Notes: generated by a model not told the origin, from the sequence alone. DNA of 64,000 nucleotides from Myroides oncorhynchi (GCF_020905415.1 NZ_JAJJMP010000001.1:1499501-1563500); one strand, 5' to 3'. Counted from the first letter of the stretch, positions 52,631 through 61,889 are shown. Made by a program: numbers and translations.

Positions 52631-54355
52631 TTAGTCTTTAATATTGTTCTTTTTAAGCATCTCGAAGTCTTCTTTCTTCAAGTTCATCTTTGTATATGGT
52701 ACAGCTATATCATGGTCATTAAGATACATACGCGCTTCTACATTGAATGCTCTATTGACTAATGATAAGTCTTTCTCTAGATAAGCTGTGCGGATATGTG
52801 CTGCGTTGATCATAGTGTGAAATACTGCATTCGTAGCGATAGGCTTATTTTTATTATCGTAGATAGCCTTCATTCTCTTTTCATTGTTAGCTATATATTG
52901 ATTAGAAAACCACATGATGAACGGTACTCTCAGCTGATAATAGGTAGGACTAGGTGAGGCATGTAAGAATCTATTTCTATTGTCATCGAACAGATCTTCA
53001 CCGTGATCAGATGTATATAACATCGCTATTTCTGCATTAGTCTGCTCTAGTGCTTTAATCGTTTGTGATAAGAAATAATCTGTGTAAACAATGGTATTAT
53101 CATAAGCATTTACCAGTTGTTGTTTCTCAGACTTTTTCACCCCACCTACATTGTCAGGAGTAAACTTTCTAAACTGTTCTGGATAGCGTTCCATATAATT
53201 AAAGTGCGAACCATAGGTGTGTAGAAGTATGAATAAATCTCCAGCACTTTGCTTTATTTCTTGTTGCATTAATGTTACAAGTTCCTCGTCATAGTGATTC
53301 TCAGTCATCCGTGTTTTACTATCTGTAGATCGTATCGTCTTATACACATCAGCTTCTTTAGTAAAGAATTCGATGAATGAAGAGTTCTCTGCTTGATTAG
53401 AAAGGCAGATTGTTTTGAATCCTGCTTCTTTAAAAGCGTGTACAATACCTTTTTTGCGATAGATAGAATTATAGTTTTCTGCTTCTGCATCTGAGAGTAT
53501 CATAGATACACTCTTATGAGTCGTATTGGACTGAGTCAATGCATCTTTAAATACAACTAGATTCTCTTGATTTTTTAAGTTAGGATTAGTTTCTCTGTCA
53601 TAGCCATATAAGGACCAGTTATCTGCTCTACTTGTTTCTCCTATGATTAGTACATATATTTGTCTCTCCTTACTTGGTATACTATCTCTATAAGCTTTAA
53701 AAGAGAAGTCTTTTGAAGTTTCGGGATAGCGTTTTATTTTGTCCCATTTGTTAACTGCGAAACCGAAGTTGTGTAATGCATTTATAGGATAAACATCTTG
53801 ATTAAAAGCAAAGGTATTCGTATTCTTATTTGCACTAAAGAAAGACAAAACTAGTGATGCTATTAATAGCAATACAGCTGGTAACAATGTTTGTCTTCTA
53901 AAACTCCAATCTAAGTAATTCTTTTGTTTCCATTGACGAATAGCCAATATGATAGGTGGGATGTATAAAAAACATACGAATGCAATAGAAGGTAATAAGC
54001 TACCTAATAGTTCATTAATCTCAGAGGTATTTGTTGTAGCGACATTTAAGAACATATCGGCTGCAATAACATCTTCTCCAAATAGATAGAACAGTACAAT
54101 CTGGAATGCGTGTAAGAACATTAGAGGGAAACACAACAATAGCCACGCTCCTGAATTCTTAAATGCAGAGAAAATAGTCATAAATAATCCTAATGGGAAT
54201 AAGATTACAACTATTTTACCTAGTAGATCTACTGGTTGTGTAAAGGCGAAATAAAAGCTAGGTACCATATTCACTAGAATATAGAACCAAAATAATGCTA
54301 TCGGATTAGTAATAATTTTGCTGAATAATCCCTTAGTCTGGATATTGTTTTCCAT
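52631..54355 (-). CDS. Phosphoethanolamine transferase (EptA family)
   Basis: This 574-aa protein has five N-terminal membrane helices (about 10-190) and a periplasmic sulfatase-fold domain with the nucleophile Thr in IGETSRADNWSLYGYDRETN, metal sites in SDHGED and late His residues. Family members transfer phosphoethanolamine to lipid A or glycans, lowering affinity for cationic peptides such as polymyxins. It lies between a D15-like barrel gene (8 bp) and the PCMD gene (12 bp). Whether its acceptor is lipid A cannot be told. Confidence 0.9.
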   Translation of the reverse strand: MENNIQTKGLFSKIITNPIALFWFYILVNMVPSFYFAFTQPVDLLGKIVVILFPLGLFMTIFSAFKNSGAWLLLCFPLMFLHAFQIVLFYLFGEDVIAADMFLNVATTNTSEINELLGSLLPSIAFVCFLYIPPIILAIRQWKQKNYLDWSFRRQTLLPAVLLLIASLVLSFFSANKNTNTFAFNQDVYPINALHNFGFAVNKWDKIKRYPETSKDFSFKAYRDSIPSKERQIYVLIIGETSRADNWSLYGYDRETNPNLKNQENLVVFKDALTQSNTTHKSVSMILSDAEAENYNSIYRKKGIVHAFKEAGFKTICLSNQAENSSFIEFFTKEADVYKTIRSTDSKTRMTENHYDEELVTLMQQEIKQSAGDLFILLHTYGSHFNYMERYPEQFRKFTPDNVGGVKKSEKQQLVNAYDNTIVYTDYFLSQTIKALEQTNAEIAMLYTSDHGEDLFDDNRNRFLHASPSPTYYQLRVPFIMWFSNQYIANNEKRMKAIYDNKNKPIATNAVFHTMINAAHIRTAYLEKDLSLVNRAFNVEARMYLNDHDIAVPYTKMNLKKEDFEMLKKNNIKD

Positions 54356-54363
54356 AGTTCTAA

Positions 54364-55536
54364 TTAAAACGATTCATATATATTAAAGTAGAATCCGCTC
54401 TGCCCCTTACCAAATCCATAGTCAAGGCGTACATTCACCCTGTTTTTAAACTCCCATCTATATCCTATACCGTAGGTAGGTAATGTGTGCGACCAATCAA
54501 ATTCTTTCATATTCTTGAATACATTTCCAGCCCCACCCCATACCGCTATACCATGGCGGTTATAGATTTTTTGTCTTAATTCTACTTGAGTGTTTAGCTG
54601 TTTTCTATCCCTATATTGACCCATAAAGTATCCTCTCATTTGCCTAGAACCACCTATCTTAGATAGCATAGTCCAAGGTACTTCACCATTGTTAAACTCC
54701 CCATTCAAATCAAAAGCAATCAATCCATCTTTCCATATCTCCTGATAAGCACGTGTAGTAAATTTAATATTTCCAAAATGCTTATTACTACCTAATGTCT
54801 TCGGGTAAAATGTTTGTTCATATTGCACAAATAATCCTTTACTAGGGTTCGGGATAAAGTCTCTACTGTCATAAGAAAGAATAAAACCTCCACCTACAGC
54901 AGTATTCTTGTTGTCAGTATTAGGTCTTATTTCGTCTGTCTGAAAATTTCTGCTCTGAATATTTTGTGCGGAGAATACTAATCCAACATAAGTATTAGGC
55001 AATACTTTTCTCAGTACATCAAATTTTAGACCTAGATGGTATTCATCATATTTAGTGTATTCTCCTAAATCTCCAGCTTCATATCCTATTCCGTAGAATT
55101 TACTAGGCATAAACTTAAAAGCCATGTCATAGTGAAAGCGATAATTATCATTTGGGAATATAGTAGTGTTTTCTACTCCAATAGAAAAGAATCCACTAGT
55201 AGTAAAGTTAGTATAAATAGCTACATCAGAAGGAGGTAAACTTAAATCTTCTTTATCTATTCTGTATAATCCTGAAGAGACGATGCCTAAGCCAAGCCTA
55301 GTGTCTACAGAGTAACTTGGTCCTCCTATAAAAGATAAGTCAAACTTGCTTTGTGATTTGTCTTTTTTAGCTTCTTCAAAGTAAGAAACTACACGGTCAA
55401 AGAATTTCTTTTTTGCTGCTGTACTATCCCGCGATTCTTCATTAGGTAAATCACCTGCACGTTCTTGAGCAAGTGTTATCTGGCTTGTTATCAAAAAGAT
55501 AATGCTTAATATTGTTAGTGAGTAGTGTTTTATCAT
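54364..55536 (-). CDS. BamA/TamA-like (D15 surface antigen) outer-membrane barrel
   Basis: The 390-aa protein has a signal peptide (about 1-23, ending TLAQ), no POTRA repeats and a 16-stranded-barrel-like C-terminal domain with the D15 family motifs VGGGFILSYDSRDF, GGSRQMRGYFMGQYRDR and VRLDYGFGKG. It ends in Phe, as outer-membrane barrels do. It lies first in the D15-eptA-PCMD set, suggesting a linked envelope function. Substrate unknown. Confidence 0.86.
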   Translation of the reverse strand: MIKHYSLTILSIIFLITSQITLAQERAGDLPNEESRDSTAAKKKFFDRVVSYFEEAKKDKSQSKFDLSFIGGPSYSVDTRLGLGIVSSGLYRIDKEDLSLPPSDVAIYTNFTTSGFFSIGVENTTIFPNDNYRFHYDMAFKFMPSKFYGIGYEAGDLGEYTKYDEYHLGLKFDVLRKVLPNTYVGLVFSAQNIQSRNFQTDEIRPNTDNKNTAVGGGFILSYDSRDFIPNPSKGLFVQYEQTFYPKTLGSNKHFGNIKFTTRAYQEIWKDGLIAFDLNGEFNNGEVPWTMLSKIGGSRQMRGYFMGQYRDRKQLNTQVELRQKIYNRHGIAVWGGAGNVFKNMKEFDWSHTLPTYGIGYRWEFKNRVNVRLDYGFGKGQSGFYFNIYESF

Positions 55537-55659
55537 ATTATGTTCTAAGGATGCAAATTTACATAATTTACGTCTTTAAGAGACTTGAACTACATTAATA
55601 AACAATGAGATTAAGCGTTTATTAACTAACTTTTAGAAAGTTTTACCTTTCCTTAAGCT

Positions 55660-56850
55660 TTACTTGTTGCTAACGACTAATAGTTGCGCGTAAACGATTA
55701 ATAAAGAAAGTAGTAATATAAAGCTTATAATAAAATATTGAAGTGAAGAAATCCTAATATTGTGAAATTTCATCGCTTTTAGATACAGGATGATTGGGAT
55801 AACGAGAGCTAAGATTACACCTGCTATAGCGGCATATCCTAAAGCAAGAATAAAACCTTCTGGATAAAATAATGCAAACATCAAAGGGGGTACAAATGTG
55901 CAGATAGTTGCTAGTGGTCTTATAGTGCTTTTTTTTCTATCTTTAAATAAATCTCGGTAGTAATCGAATAGACCGATACTCACTCCTAAGAATGAAGTAC
56001 CTAAAGCTGTCGCAGCGAAGAAACTAAACAAGGTTTCTATAGATGTAGAATGAGATAATTCTCTAATGCTTAATAATAATCCTTTTACTTCAGAATGCTC
56101 GTTTAGAATTTGCATAAACACAGTCTGATCTAGGCTTCCTAAAATAACTATTTGCCAAATTAAATAGATAACTAAGGGAAGTAGACTGCCTAGTATAAAT
56201 GCTTTTCTAAGCATCTTCTTATTTCCATCTAGATAATCTACTATACTAGGGATACTACCGTGAAAACCAAAAGAGGTAAATATAGCTGGGATAGACATAA
56301 TCACTATTCCTTGTGATAACGGCATATGAAGTAGATTAGCCCACTTGATTAACGGGGTCATTAAAATCACTAATAGTACTAAGAAGACTACTTTAGCACC
56401 AAATAAGATACGTGTGAACCAATCTACCCATCTCGTTCCAATAATAACCACGGCGCTAAAGACTAGAGAGAAGGCTAACACAGTTAACCTGTCATCTATA
56501 TTAGTGTCGAATAGTAGGTCAATATTGGTTTTAAGAATAGTACCTCCTCCAGACATATAAGCAGCAGTAAGCCCATAAATTAAAAACATAAGACTTAGAC
56601 CAGCTATTCTATTGACTAATAATCCAGCATACTTTTTAGTCAATGTGTCAAACCCATCTTTAGAACTATTAAAATCGTAAATACGAACCATTAGTAATGC
56701 TGTATAACACATGGCAAACCAAATAACAAATAACAGTAGAGTGGCTCCTAAGAACCCTACTCCAGCTGAGGTAATAGGCATAGCTAACATCCCCCCTCCT
56801 ATAGAAGAACCTGCTATAATCAATATACTTCCTAATAGTCTGCTATTCAT
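55660..56850 (-). CDS. Aromatic amino acid permease (Trp/Tyr, HAAAP type)
   Basis: This 396-aa inner-membrane protein has about 11 helices and the family's N-terminus (IIAGSSIGGGMLAMPITSAGVG), as in TyrP, Mtr and TnaB. It is expected to import tyrosine or tryptophan with protons. Start ATG 56850 (MNSRLLGSILI); an upstream extension rich in Cys to 56889 is not family-like. It precedes the D15 set by 124 bp on the same strand but is probably separate. Confidence 0.9.
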   Translation of the reverse strand: MNSRLLGSILIIAGSSIGGGMLAMPITSAGVGFLGATLLLFVIWFAMCYTALLMVRIYDFNSSKDGFDTLTKKYAGLLVNRIAGLSLMFLIYGLTAAYMSGGGTILKTNIDLLFDTNIDDRLTVLAFSLVFSAVVIIGTRWVDWFTRILFGAKVVFLVLLVILMTPLIKWANLLHMPLSQGIVIMSIPAIFTSFGFHGSIPSIVDYLDGNKKMLRKAFILGSLLPLVIYLIWQIVILGSLDQTVFMQILNEHSEVKGLLLSIRELSHSTSIETLFSFFAATALGTSFLGVSIGLFDYYRDLFKDRKKSTIRPLATICTFVPPLMFALFYPEGFILALGYAAIAGVILALVIPIILYLKAMKFHNIRISSLQYFIISFILLLSLLIVYAQLLVVSNK

Positions 56851-56970
56851 TTGTCTGTTTTTAGAAGAACAAAGGTAACAAAAACACAATTGATTATTTG
56901 TGACATATATAACGAGGTGTAGAATTGTAGTAATATATAAAGGTCAAGAATATACCTCTTATACTTTTTA

Positions 56971-57123
56971 AACCCAGATTCCCGATAGACATAAAAACGA
57001 AAAGTAATTATATAAAATAGCTGTGAATTAGTGAGTAAAGCATATTATAGTATGGTTTAAGAACTAATGAAAGAGATATGAAGTAGAATTACTTTGTAGT
57101 ATTTGGCTAGTAGTATCTGGGTT
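56971..57123 (+). repeat. Dispersed palindromic repeat, copy B
   Basis: Nearly identical to the reverse complement of copy A over 153 bp, by eye about 90 percent. Ends AACCCAGATT and ATCTGGGTT; core CATATTATAGTATG with one change from the perfect palindrome. It lies in the gap upstream of the metal-receptor locus and of the permease gene on the other strand. Confidence 0.92.
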
Positions 57124-57295
57124 AAATCAAGGATAAAATACGATTAATAGTAGTTCAGTACTCACTCCATTATCAAAGAAAGTAAATAAGTGAACTCACT
57201 TCAGTTTTAGTGAGTTTTCATTATAATCTATGTGAAAGCAATTTGAGTTTTATTGTTTGAAAGAAGAAGAATGGCGGATGAATAAAAGGAGTACT

Positions 57296-57355
57296 CTTGG
57301 ACAAAAGTCCGTTTTACCCAATTATAGTCCTATTATTCTCCAAGAATTGTCCAAG
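57296..57355. repeat. 9-bp inverted repeat enclosing 11-bp periodic TCC motifs
   Basis: CTTGGACAA (57296-57304) and TTGTCCAAG (57347-57355) are perfect inverted copies. Between and across them, AATTATAGTCC, TATTATTCTCC and AAGAATTGTCC follow one another with an 11-bp period (57320-57352). It is not a coding frame; it might be a protein-binding array. Confidence 0.35.
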
Positions 57356-57810
57356 GATCACAAAGCAATGCCCGTATTTATTGGCTTGAAGCATGGTATT
57401 AGATATAGTGCATATTTTATGTTATTAGTATAAAGTACTGAATAATAGTGTTTTGTTGTAAAACTGATTAAAAAAAGATGTATAAAAAAATGCAGTTTGA
57501 GTTTGTTATCAAGTTTGTTTGAAGGATTTTGGAAGAAAAAGGAGTCTTTATAACTGTATTATTTCATTTTTAGGGGAATTTATGAATGGTAAACTAAAAA
57601 AAGTTTTCTAAAATTTGAAGTAGACAGGTAGTTGTATGATAGTGAAAGTTACCTTAAGTGGAAGTTTTAAGTCTTTTGTTTTATTTTGTATTCTATTTTA
57701 AACTTGTATTCTTATTTGATAATTAGTAGTAAAAGTGTTAGTTACTGTCATTGTTTGGTTATTAAAGAAAGTTTTGTAATGTGAACTAATCATTAAATTA
57801 TTTTATCACT

Positions 57811-57843
57811 TTTGTCAATATCTTTAATTCTTGTCTATATTTG
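57811..57843 (+). promoter_or_regulatory. Complete -33/-7 promoter of the receptor locus
   Basis: TTTG (57811-57814) and TATATTTG (57836-57843) with a 21-bp spacer fit the Bacteroidota promoter consensus. The start codon ATG is at 57848, only 4 bp after the -7 element, so the transcript would begin at or just before the start codon. Confidence 0.65.
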
Positions 57844-57847
57844 CAAT

Positions 57848-58222
57848 ATGCAAGCAAAGAAAAACATAGCGAGAATACTATTGGTGGTAGCCATTCTATT
57901 TACCATTGTTTTTCAGTTTGTACATAGTTATGAGCATATCTCTGCTTCTTTCGAATATGAGAAAGAACATAGCACACATGCTCACTTCACAGAAAAAAGA
58001 GGAGATCATACAAGGCAAGTTACTTTTGCGGAAGCACATAGTCAACTAGACAAGTGCTTTGTATGTGATACAATACTTAATCCAGCTATTAGTACTGATA
58101 TTTTATCATTAGACTTTATGCCTTTTGATATAGTTAAAGGTGTACAGGACGTTGTGTCACTATCAGTTGTTCCTCTATCTCAAATATTCTTTTCGCTTAG
58201 GGCACCCCCTACATTGGCATAA
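57848..58222 (+). CDS. Small exported His/Cys protein ahead of the TonB receptor
   Basis: This 124-aa protein has a signal or anchor helix (IARILLVVAILFTIVFQFVHS), then a His-rich segment (HSYEHISAS, EHSTHAHFTE) and a CFVCD pair near residue 75. It ends in RAPPTLA. Its end and His/Cys content resemble the small protein at 60664 and DUF2946-type proteins known near copper receptors. Metal binding is inferred. ATG 57848 is preferred over a TTG at 57812, which lies between the promoter elements. Confidence 0.7.
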   Translation: MQAKKNIARILLVVAILFTIVFQFVHSYEHISASFEYEKEHSTHAHFTEKRGDHTRQVTFAEAHSQLDKCFVCDTILNPAISTDILSLDFMPFDIVKGVQDVVSLSVVPLSQIFFSLRAPPTLA

Positions 58223-58295
58223 ACTATCGATAAAATCTTCTACATTATTCGTAGTGAGATAGATTATTTATGTGCAATTAAAATTTAGCGATTAT

Positions 58296-60662
58296 ATGAG
58301 AATTACTATTCTTGTACTTTCACTGATGACTTCTATTGGTACTTATGCACAGCAGTATGTTGTGAAAGCTAAAGTATCAGATGTTTATGGAGAAGCGTTA
58401 GTAGGGAGTAATATTTCTTTTGCAGGATTACAGTCTGGAACTGACCTGAAAGGACAATTTATATCTACACCTGTATCAGCAGGACAACACCGTTTATTAG
58501 TAGAATACTTAGGGTATGTATCTGTGGATACGTTACTTAATGTTAAGTCAGATCTGTATTTAGACTTGCATTTAAAGTCAGATAACACGCTACTAGATCA
58601 AGTAGTAGTGTCTACTCATGGCTTAAAAACTGTAGCTAACACAGAAGTAGTTACCAATAAAAAACTAGTAGAGAATTTCTCAGGATCATTTGCCAAGACT
58701 TTGACATCTGTGCCTGGAGTAAACGCTATGGAAATAGGAGCTGGAGCTTCTAAACCGATCATTCGCGGTCTTGGATTTAACCGTGTGGCAGTGGCTGAGA
58801 ACGGAGCTAAACAAGAAGGACAACAATGGGGTGCTGATCACGGTCTAGAGATAGATGCATTTAGTACTGAGGAAGTTGAGGTGATTAAGGGGGTAGGTAC
58901 TATCGAGTACGGTAGTGATGCTATCGGTGGCGTGATCAAGATCAATAACGAGAAAGTACCTGAAGTACACTCATTTAGTGGTAGTGCTACGATGTTTGGC
59001 AAGACTGTAAATGATTCTTATGGTGCTTCAGTACAAATAAAGGGTAGAGGAGAGAAGTTCTTCTATAAGTTTAAAGCTACGGGACAGGACGCTGGTGACT
59101 ATCGTGTACCAGTATCTGAGATAGACTACCTAAATACAATTATCCCTATCTATGGGAATAGAATGAAGAATACGGCCTCTAAGAACTTTGCGTTATATGG
59201 GCAGATAGGCTATGTGGATGACAATTTTAAGAATATACTGAGTATTAGCAATGTGTATGATAAGAGTGGTTTTTTCCCTGGATCGCACGGGTTGCCTAAT
59301 GTAGCAGCTGTAGCAGCTGATGGAAATCACCGCAATATAGAATATCCACGTCAAAATGTAAATCACTTTAAAGTAGTAAATACTACTACTTGGGATAGTT
59401 CACTGCAAGATAAGTGGACGTTTATGGTAGCGTATCAAAATAATAGAAGACAAGAGCACAGTCTGTTTCATTCTCACTTTGATGATCAGACTCCACCTAT
59501 TTCAAATCCAAATCTTGAATTGCAATTTGTGTTAAACACAGTAGATGCTTCTGTAAAGTATGAACACCTGTTTGATAACAATCACAAGTTGACTTTAGGA
59601 GTTCAACAGAATTTTCAAAATAACATCATTGATGGATATGGTTTCTTATTGCCAAAGTATAATAAGCAGGGTACGGGAGTATTCGGGTTATATGAATACT
59701 TTGTAAATGATAAGCTAACAATAGAAGGAGGAGCTCGTTTTGATTATGCAAGTGTACATATTAAGCCTTTCTATGATCAGTTTCTTTTTGACTATTTAAA
59801 AGAGCAGGGATATGCTGATCAGTTAGCTAATAAATATGCACAGAGAAGTACAACTACTAATAGAGATTTTACAAGTGTCAATGGAATGATAGGAGCGAAG
59901 TACGCTCTTAATAATAAGTTTAATTTTGGAGCTACCGTGGGTACTAACTTTAGATTCCCCACTGCTATCGAGTTAGCATCTAATGGTGTACACCACGGAG
60001 CTTTTAGACATGAGAAAGGAAACCCTGATTTAGATCCAGAGAAAGGTATCGCATTTGACTTTAGAGCAGAGTTTAAGACAGAGACGTTTAACACTACTTT
60101 TAGTCCATATCTGTATTACTTCTCTAACTATATATATCTTAAACCATCAGGGAAGTTCTCTATATTACCGGATAGTGGGCAGATATACGAGTACACACAG
60201 TCAGAGGCTGTCATCGGTGGTTTTGAATGGAAAGTAGAGAAGCGTTTCTTCGAACGCTTAAATGTATCAGCGGTATTAGAGTATATCTATAATCAACAGG
60301 TATCGAATGGACAGAATGGGGCTTACCCACTGCCATTTACACCTCCGATGAATGTATTCGGAGAGGTGAGATATACTTTCGGAGATACTAATCTGTTTAA
60401 AGAGTCTGATATTTATTTTAATGGTAAATGGTATGCTAAACAAGAGCGTATCGCACAAGGAGAAGAAATTACACCTAGTAGCCAGAGTTTTGGTGCAGGG
60501 GTGTCATCTACAATGCAGTTAGGTAAAGTGAAAGCGCGTACAACGCTTTCTGTTACTAATATGTTCGATACGAAGATACTTAATCACACTAGTTTCTATA
60601 GACCGTTAGGCATACCTGAGCTAGGACGTTCAATACAATTAATGATCCAAGTACCTTTCTAA
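58296..60662 (+). CDS. TonB-dependent outer-membrane receptor, probably for metal
   Basis: This 788-aa receptor has a signal peptide (about 1-19), an N-terminal carboxypeptidase-regulatory-like domain (about 22-105: VSDVYGEALVGSNISFAG), a plug (about 110-215: TLTSVPGVNAMEIG, RGLGFNRVAV, GIGTIEYGSDAIGGVIKI-like) and a 22-strand barrel ending in QVPF. The segment ENGAKQEGQQWGADHGLEID is typical of receptors linked to zinc or similar metals in Bacteroidota. The gene lies between two small His/Cys proteins and before a His-rich lipoprotein. Substrate is inferred; no siderophore synthesis genes are near. Confidence 0.88.
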   Translation: MRITILVLSLMTSIGTYAQQYVVKAKVSDVYGEALVGSNISFAGLQSGTDLKGQFISTPVSAGQHRLLVEYLGYVSVDTLLNVKSDLYLDLHLKSDNTLLDQVVVSTHGLKTVANTEVVTNKKLVENFSGSFAKTLTSVPGVNAMEIGAGASKPIIRGLGFNRVAVAENGAKQEGQQWGADHGLEIDAFSTEEVEVIKGVGTIEYGSDAIGGVIKINNEKVPEVHSFSGSATMFGKTVNDSYGASVQIKGRGEKFFYKFKATGQDAGDYRVPVSEIDYLNTIIPIYGNRMKNTASKNFALYGQIGYVDDNFKNILSISNVYDKSGFFPGSHGLPNVAAVAADGNHRNIEYPRQNVNHFKVVNTTTWDSSLQDKWTFMVAYQNNRRQEHSLFHSHFDDQTPPISNPNLELQFVLNTVDASVKYEHLFDNNHKLTLGVQQNFQNNIIDGYGFLLPKYNKQGTGVFGLYEYFVNDKLTIEGGARFDYASVHIKPFYDQFLFDYLKEQGYADQLANKYAQRSTTTNRDFTSVNGMIGAKYALNNKFNFGATVGTNFRFPTAIELASNGVHHGAFRHEKGNPDLDPEKGIAFDFRAEFKTETFNTTFSPYLYYFSNYIYLKPSGKFSILPDSGQIYEYTQSEAVIGGFEWKVEKRFFERLNVSAVLEYIYNQQVSNGQNGAYPLPFTPPMNVFGEVRYTFGDTNLFKESDIYFNGKWYAKQERIAQGEEITPSSQSFGAGVSSTMQLGKVKARTTLSVTNMFDTKILNHTSFYRPLGIPELGRSIQLMIQVPF

Positions 60663-60663
60663 T

Positions 60664-60987
60664 ATGACAGATAAGAACATACGTGCTATAGTATGTTCAT
60701 TATGGTGCACTTTATTTTTAGTACCATTACTGAACAATACTCTTCACTATGTCATCATTGATCATCATTTTGGAAATAAATCCAATGCATTAGAATTTGT
60801 TGATAGTAGTACTATTCACTATTGTGAGCAGTATCTGTGTAAACTCTCTTCATCTATAGAAAACCTAGTAGAACCTATAGACTTTTGGATAGAGAGATTA
60901 TGTGATGTAATATTAGTCGAAGTAGTAGCCAGCTATAAAGAATGTCTATTTCCCTTTTATTGGTTAAGAGGTCCTCCTGCTAATTAG
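60664..60987 (+). CDS. Small membrane/exported protein after the TonB receptor
   Basis: This 107-aa protein starts 1 bp after the receptor stop. It has an N-terminal hydrophobic segment (AIVCSLWCTLFLVPLLNNTL), then His pairs (HYVIIDHHF), an HYCEQYLCK cluster and an end WLRGPPAN. It shares with the protein at 57848 the order helix, His, Cys pair and terminal LR(A/G)PP. Probably periplasmic, metal-related; no named family. Confidence 0.68.
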   Translation: MTDKNIRAIVCSLWCTLFLVPLLNNTLHYVIIDHHFGNKSNALEFVDSSTIHYCEQYLCKLSSSIENLVEPIDFWIERLCDVILVEVVASYKECLFPFYWLRGPPAN

Positions 60988-61039
60988 TACCCCCAATACT
61001 CATTTTGCAAGAGGAAGAAACAAAGACAAATTATTAAAC

Positions 61040-61082
61040 AACTAGATTGTGGATGGTATTTAGTACAGCACAATCTAGTTTT
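61040..61082 (+). terminator. Terminator after the receptor locus
   Basis: A 12-bp stem AACTAGATTGTG/CACAATCTAGTT with a 17-nt loop, followed by TTTT. It separates the receptor transcript from the DUF4625 gene. Confidence 0.75.
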
Positions 61083-61236
61083 ACCTAAAATACGCAATAG
61101 ATATATGAACCAAAAGTAATGATATAAGATAGGTAGGAATTAGTGATATCAACATACTATAGTAGGTTCTAAAACTAATGAAAGAGCTATGAAGTAGAAT
61201 TGCTTTGCAGTATTTGACTAATGCGGATTGTGGGTT
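61082..61236 (+). repeat. Dispersed palindromic repeat, copy C
   Basis: Same orientation as B. It shares the core CATACTATAGTAGG, AACTAATGAAAGAGCTATGAAG and CTAATGCGGATTGTGGGTT. The left end is eroded (ACCTAAAATACGC). It ends 15 bp before the start codon of the DUF4625 gene, so that gene's promoter lies in or across the repeat. Confidence 0.85.
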
Positions 61237-61251
61237 TAACACATTAAGAAA

Positions 61252-61773
61252 ATGAAACAATTAAAATTTATATTAAGCATATCATTATTAAGTAGCGTAT
61301 TGTTCACATCATGTTTAAAAAGTGATGGGGATATAGATACTGAAAAGCCAGTAATAAAACTTAATGCACCAGTAGAAGGTGCAAAATTAGAAGCAGGGAA
61401 AGACATTCATTTTGATATGGATTTATCAGATAATATCGCTTTAGGATCTTATGATATAGATATACATTCTGCTGAAGGACATTCGCATACTCATGGCGTA
61501 ACTATTAAAGAGGTAGACCATGATCATGATCATGAGGAAGATCCAGAGAATGCACACCGCAAATCATTCAAGTATAAAAACAGTTGGGATGATATCTATG
61601 GACAGCGTAATGCACATATACATCACCATGAAATCGTAATAGATAAAGATGCTAAGAGAGGTGAATACCACTTTGTTGTAAAAGTATTAGATAAAGCGGG
61701 TAACCAAGCTATGGAATTTAGAACTGTGAATATTGTAAACCCTGGAGAGGGAGACCATGAACACAAACATTAA
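61252..61773 (+). CDS. His-rich DUF4625 lipoprotein
   Basis: The 173-aa protein has a lipoprotein-type signal ending VLFTSCLKS and a DUF4625 domain: EKPVIKLNAPVEGA, DNIALGSYDIDIHSA, KAGNQAMEF. It is unusually rich in His: HSHTHG, HDHDHEEDPENAHR, HIHHHE and a HEHKH end. This suggests zinc or copper binding at the cell envelope. It follows the TonB receptor locus and may pass metal to the receptor. Confidence 0.88.
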   Translation: MKQLKFILSISLLSSVLFTSCLKSDGDIDTEKPVIKLNAPVEGAKLEAGKDIHFDMDLSDNIALGSYDIDIHSAEGHSHTHGVTIKEVDHDHDHEEDPENAHRKSFKYKNSWDDIYGQRNAHIHHHEIVIDKDAKRGEYHFVVKVLDKAGNQAMEFRTVNIVNPGEGDHEHKH

Positions 61774-61798
61774 TAATAGGAAATAATGTTAATTAATA

Positions 61799-61836
61799 GA
61801 GAGTAAGGGGATTCCTCCTTGCTCTTTGTTATTTAA
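61799..61836 (+). terminator. Weak terminator after the DUF4625 gene
   Basis: AGAGTAAGG pairs with CCTTGCTCT (one G-U pair) around an 8-nt loop, followed by a TTTGTTATTT tail. Confidence 0.55.
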
Positions 61837-61889
61837 TAGATATATTTACTATCTTATTATTTAAAGTAAGAATAACTAACTTAACATTT

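Larger units (their letters stand above)
56851..57847. other. 997-bp gap with repeat copy B
   Basis: The longest gap without a gene. It holds copy B of the dispersed repeat (56971-57123), a stretch with three 11-mers ending in TCC (57320-57352) inside a 9-bp inverted repeat, and the promoter of the gene at 57848. No gene frame is defensible. Confidence 0.7.

Noticed and set aside
57256..57420. Remnant of an insertion sequence in the long gap
   Set aside because: No transposase frame or matching ends could be found; only the short inverted repeat is visible.
14827..61236. CRISPR-like array from the repeated palindrome
   Set aside because: The copies are 4 to 38 kb apart, in both orientations and without regular spacers; they are dispersed elements.
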